From contig CM063284.1 in the NCBI GenBank assembly GCA_032173965.1, forward strand, positions 131,741,125-131,805,124: a stretch of DNA of 64,000 bases, given 5' to 3'. This stretch comes from Sitta carolinensis. Its lineage: Eukaryota; Chordata; Aves; Passeriformes; Sittidae. The notes under the pieces were generated by a model. The model did no database searches. It saw only the letters and a list, made by a program, of their open reading frames with translations, and was not told where the DNA came from. This document shows, piece by piece, positions 61,791 to 64,000 of this stretch (its first letter is position 1; each line of letters starts with the position of its first letter). Made by a program: the position numbers and the translations under genes.

Positions 61791-64000
61791 CCACTAGTGG
61801 GAAATAAGTTCAACTCTGGCAGTTCTTGTATCTTGCCATTTAAAATACATTTTACAGAAATGTGAATAGATATCTTTTAATGACTTGTAAAGGACATTGC
61901 AAAGGATATTAAACGTATTGTTTTAGAAATTATAAAGGATGAGAAAAAGCAAATTTTATAGAGGAAAAGTTAAAAATGGGGATGGAGAATTCTCTGCAAG
62001 TTTCTGTAGTAGGTAATTTGAATCAGTTTGGGTTTTAAAATTTGAATTCATAATATTCATTGGTTTTAAACAGTTTCTTGGGTTATTTTTTTTGTTTCTA
62101 TAGAACCCAATTTTCTTTGTCTAAGTTGGTTTTATGAAAGCAGTGGGACAGTATTTGCATAAATAGCCAAGTGATCTCCAAGAGAACATTATTTTCCTGT
62201 GAATTGTGCTTATGAGGCATTTTGGAGAACTTACATGTTGAATAGGATTTGTGTGTTTTAATAAGAGAATGTGTCTTTTTTAAGGAGAAAACTATTTTGA
62301 ATTTGGAAAGCATAATGGACAAAGGAAAGAATAATGAACAAAGTTTATAAACTCTTCTTATTAGGAAAGATCAAAATAAATCTCATCTGTTGTGTGTTTA
62401 GGTATTGTCAATTTTAATTTGCTCTAAACCTTGCAATAAGTTTTAAATTGCTCTAGAAAACTGAGGAACTTGAAGATGACTACTAGTGTAGGTGTCTTTA
62501 GCATGTTACTTCTGACTTGCATAGTTCTAGAACTAACCATAGTGCTTCATGAAAACATTTCAGCTGACTACTGCATCTGACACATCTGTCAAAAGCGAAA
62601 AAGGAGCCTGGTTGTGGAAAATTGTATTTGTCATATTTGCAGAACGCCACCCCAAAACAGGACCCCTTGTTCAAATTTAAGTTTTCTAGGCTTTACTTAT
62701 GATAGTAGCTAGTGGGAGAAGATACTTTTGTAAATTAGTTATCTTATTTAAAAAAGTCATCTCTCTAGATATATCATGAGTACTTTTAGCTTCCACTATT
62801 ATTTGGAATCACTGTCATTAATGATAAAATGAATGGAGGTTTATCAAATCTTGTACCGTAACTATGGTTATTTGCACTTTTAGAATGTAACTCCCTTCCC
62901 ACCACCATTACAATTTTGACTTCAACTTTTAAATGTTTGTCATCTGGTGTGAGGTGGATTTATGGGAGTGCAGTAATTTTAGTGCTTTTTGGCTGGGTGT
63001 TTCTGATGACATCACTGTGATCTAGACACAGCGTGTGACTATAGTTGGTTCCAGTTTTAAATAGTTTCATAATTATGCTAGTTTTGGCAGTTTCCTTGGA
63101 ACTTTCCCCATCTCTTTAATGAACATGTTTTACTTCTGGGCTTATGAGACAACCACATGTTTGAGAAATTAATAGTGTGCTCTTAAAGTTAACATTGAGC
63201 AGAAATGTGCAGATACAGAAACCTTCTGGATATATTTGTACTTAGGAGTGTAGGGTTTTTTAATGGCCATTCTTATCTTCCAATAGTTGAAGAATACATT
63301 TGGTTTATGAAATATCAGTAATTGTTGTGAAAAATGGTGTATTTTCATACTCAAAAACCCAAAACCAACCCCTGCAGCTCCCAAAAATATTTTTGATAAC
63401 TGTGTATTGAAAGGAAATGAATGGACATTATCCCAGATTAAAAAAAATCCAAACAAACGGCCCTTTTTTCAAATGTCAGGTTGAATTCTTAAGTGTGGGT
63501 GTACTTGTTACTTCATATGGATTAAGTCACATAGGTATATTTCTGAGATAAATTTGTGTTGTGTTTTGGCACCATTTTGGAACATGTACATTTTTGCTTG
63601 TGTTTAGGTCTAGCATGCTGTAAATGATTTACACCCATTTTCCATCACAACAGGCTTGTAGCTCAGGGAAATATAAAAAGCTTATTGTATATAATGTGTT
63701 TATAGGTTGAAATTTGAGATTCTGTTTCAAAATTAAGGATTCTCCTCCCCTTGCCTTTAAAAAACCAATCCCCCCTCAAAAGCCAAAGTGGTAATGTTTA
63801 TTCCTAGCTCTCGGAAAATGCTAAAAGCTTAAGCCTTTCATACTGAGTCTTTGCTCATAATACTCAAAAATATTGCATAGATTTTGAGGGGTTTTGAGAA
63901 CATATATTGAACATAATTTTAGCAGTATGTAGATAGAAAAGTTAGACTTGAATGCAATCAGTCTTGATAGAGTTAACACTTCAGAAAAAGAACTTCCCCA

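Larger units (their letters stand above)
27968..64000 (+). other. VPS13B: VPS13B intron 3 (partial, >36 kb)
   Basis: From the donor CAG|GTAAGA to the end of the window I could not find the next VPS13B exon (the segment after DG-Q in the human protein) in any frame. Recognised content is a CR1 3' tip (33.65 kb), a solo LTR with a nested LTR (35.0-36.4 kb), a minus-strand CR1 (60.7-61.8 kb), short tandem duplications and homopolymers. The remainder (28-33.6, 36.4-60.6 and 61.8-64 kb) is T-rich unique-looking intronic sequence. Its longest open frame, 183 codons at 43,421-43,972, has no recognisable domain. Confidence 0.88.

Noticed and set aside
1..64000. CRISPR arrays, tRNA/rRNA genes, operons
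   Set aside because: None seen. Repeats are LINE, LTR and simple-sequence types, and the splice-site structure shows this is vertebrate nuclear DNA.

Overview
This window looks like nuclear DNA from a bird. It has low gene density, long AT-rich non-coding stretches, several degraded CR1-type LINE fragments, and retroviral LTRs of families familiar from avian genomes. No bacterial-style gene packing, tRNA, rRNA or CRISPR array is visible. The only protein-coding gene I can support is the 5' end of VPS13B (the COH1 / Cohen syndrome gene, a bridge-like lipid-transfer protein) on the + strand. The species cannot be fixed from this window.

Layout. About 1-17,300 is intergenic sequence upstream of VPS13B. 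In human the neighbour on that side is OSR2, but nothing of it is visible here. This stretch contains a purine-rich tract (~2.09-2.31 kb), a (TA)n microsatellite (6.42 kb), homopolymer runs and one CR1 3' fragment (14.41-14.94 kb). At 17.3-18.46 kb an antisense ERV-type LTR is followed by a GC-rich CR1 fragment that runs directly into a CpG island (18.39-18.96 kb). The island carries ETS, NRF1-like and CACGTG motifs and probably a non-coding first exon ending at 18,785. Coding exon 2 (start codon at 19,613) and exon 3 (27,824-27,967) join in phase and encode the first 97 residues of VPS13B, the start of the chorein/VPS13 N-terminal domain.

From 27,968 to the end of the window is intron 3, more than 36 kb long and continuing beyond the window. 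I looked for exon 4 and did not find it. Introns 2 and 3 hold further repeats: CR1 fragments at 21.0, 26.0, 33.65 and 60.7-61.8 kb, a second copy of the 17.3-kb LTR family at 23.2 kb, and a ~1.36-kb solo LTR at 35.0-36.36 kb with another LTR nested inside it.

Every other open reading frame of 60-180 codons looks like chance or repeat-derived sequence. I found no new multi-gene system. The observations most worth checking are the repeat architecture around the VPS13B promoter (two same-orientation LTRs ~5.9 kb apart bracketing promoter, exon 1 and exon 2, and a CR1 merging with the CpG island) and an apparent change of strand composition at the start of transcription.
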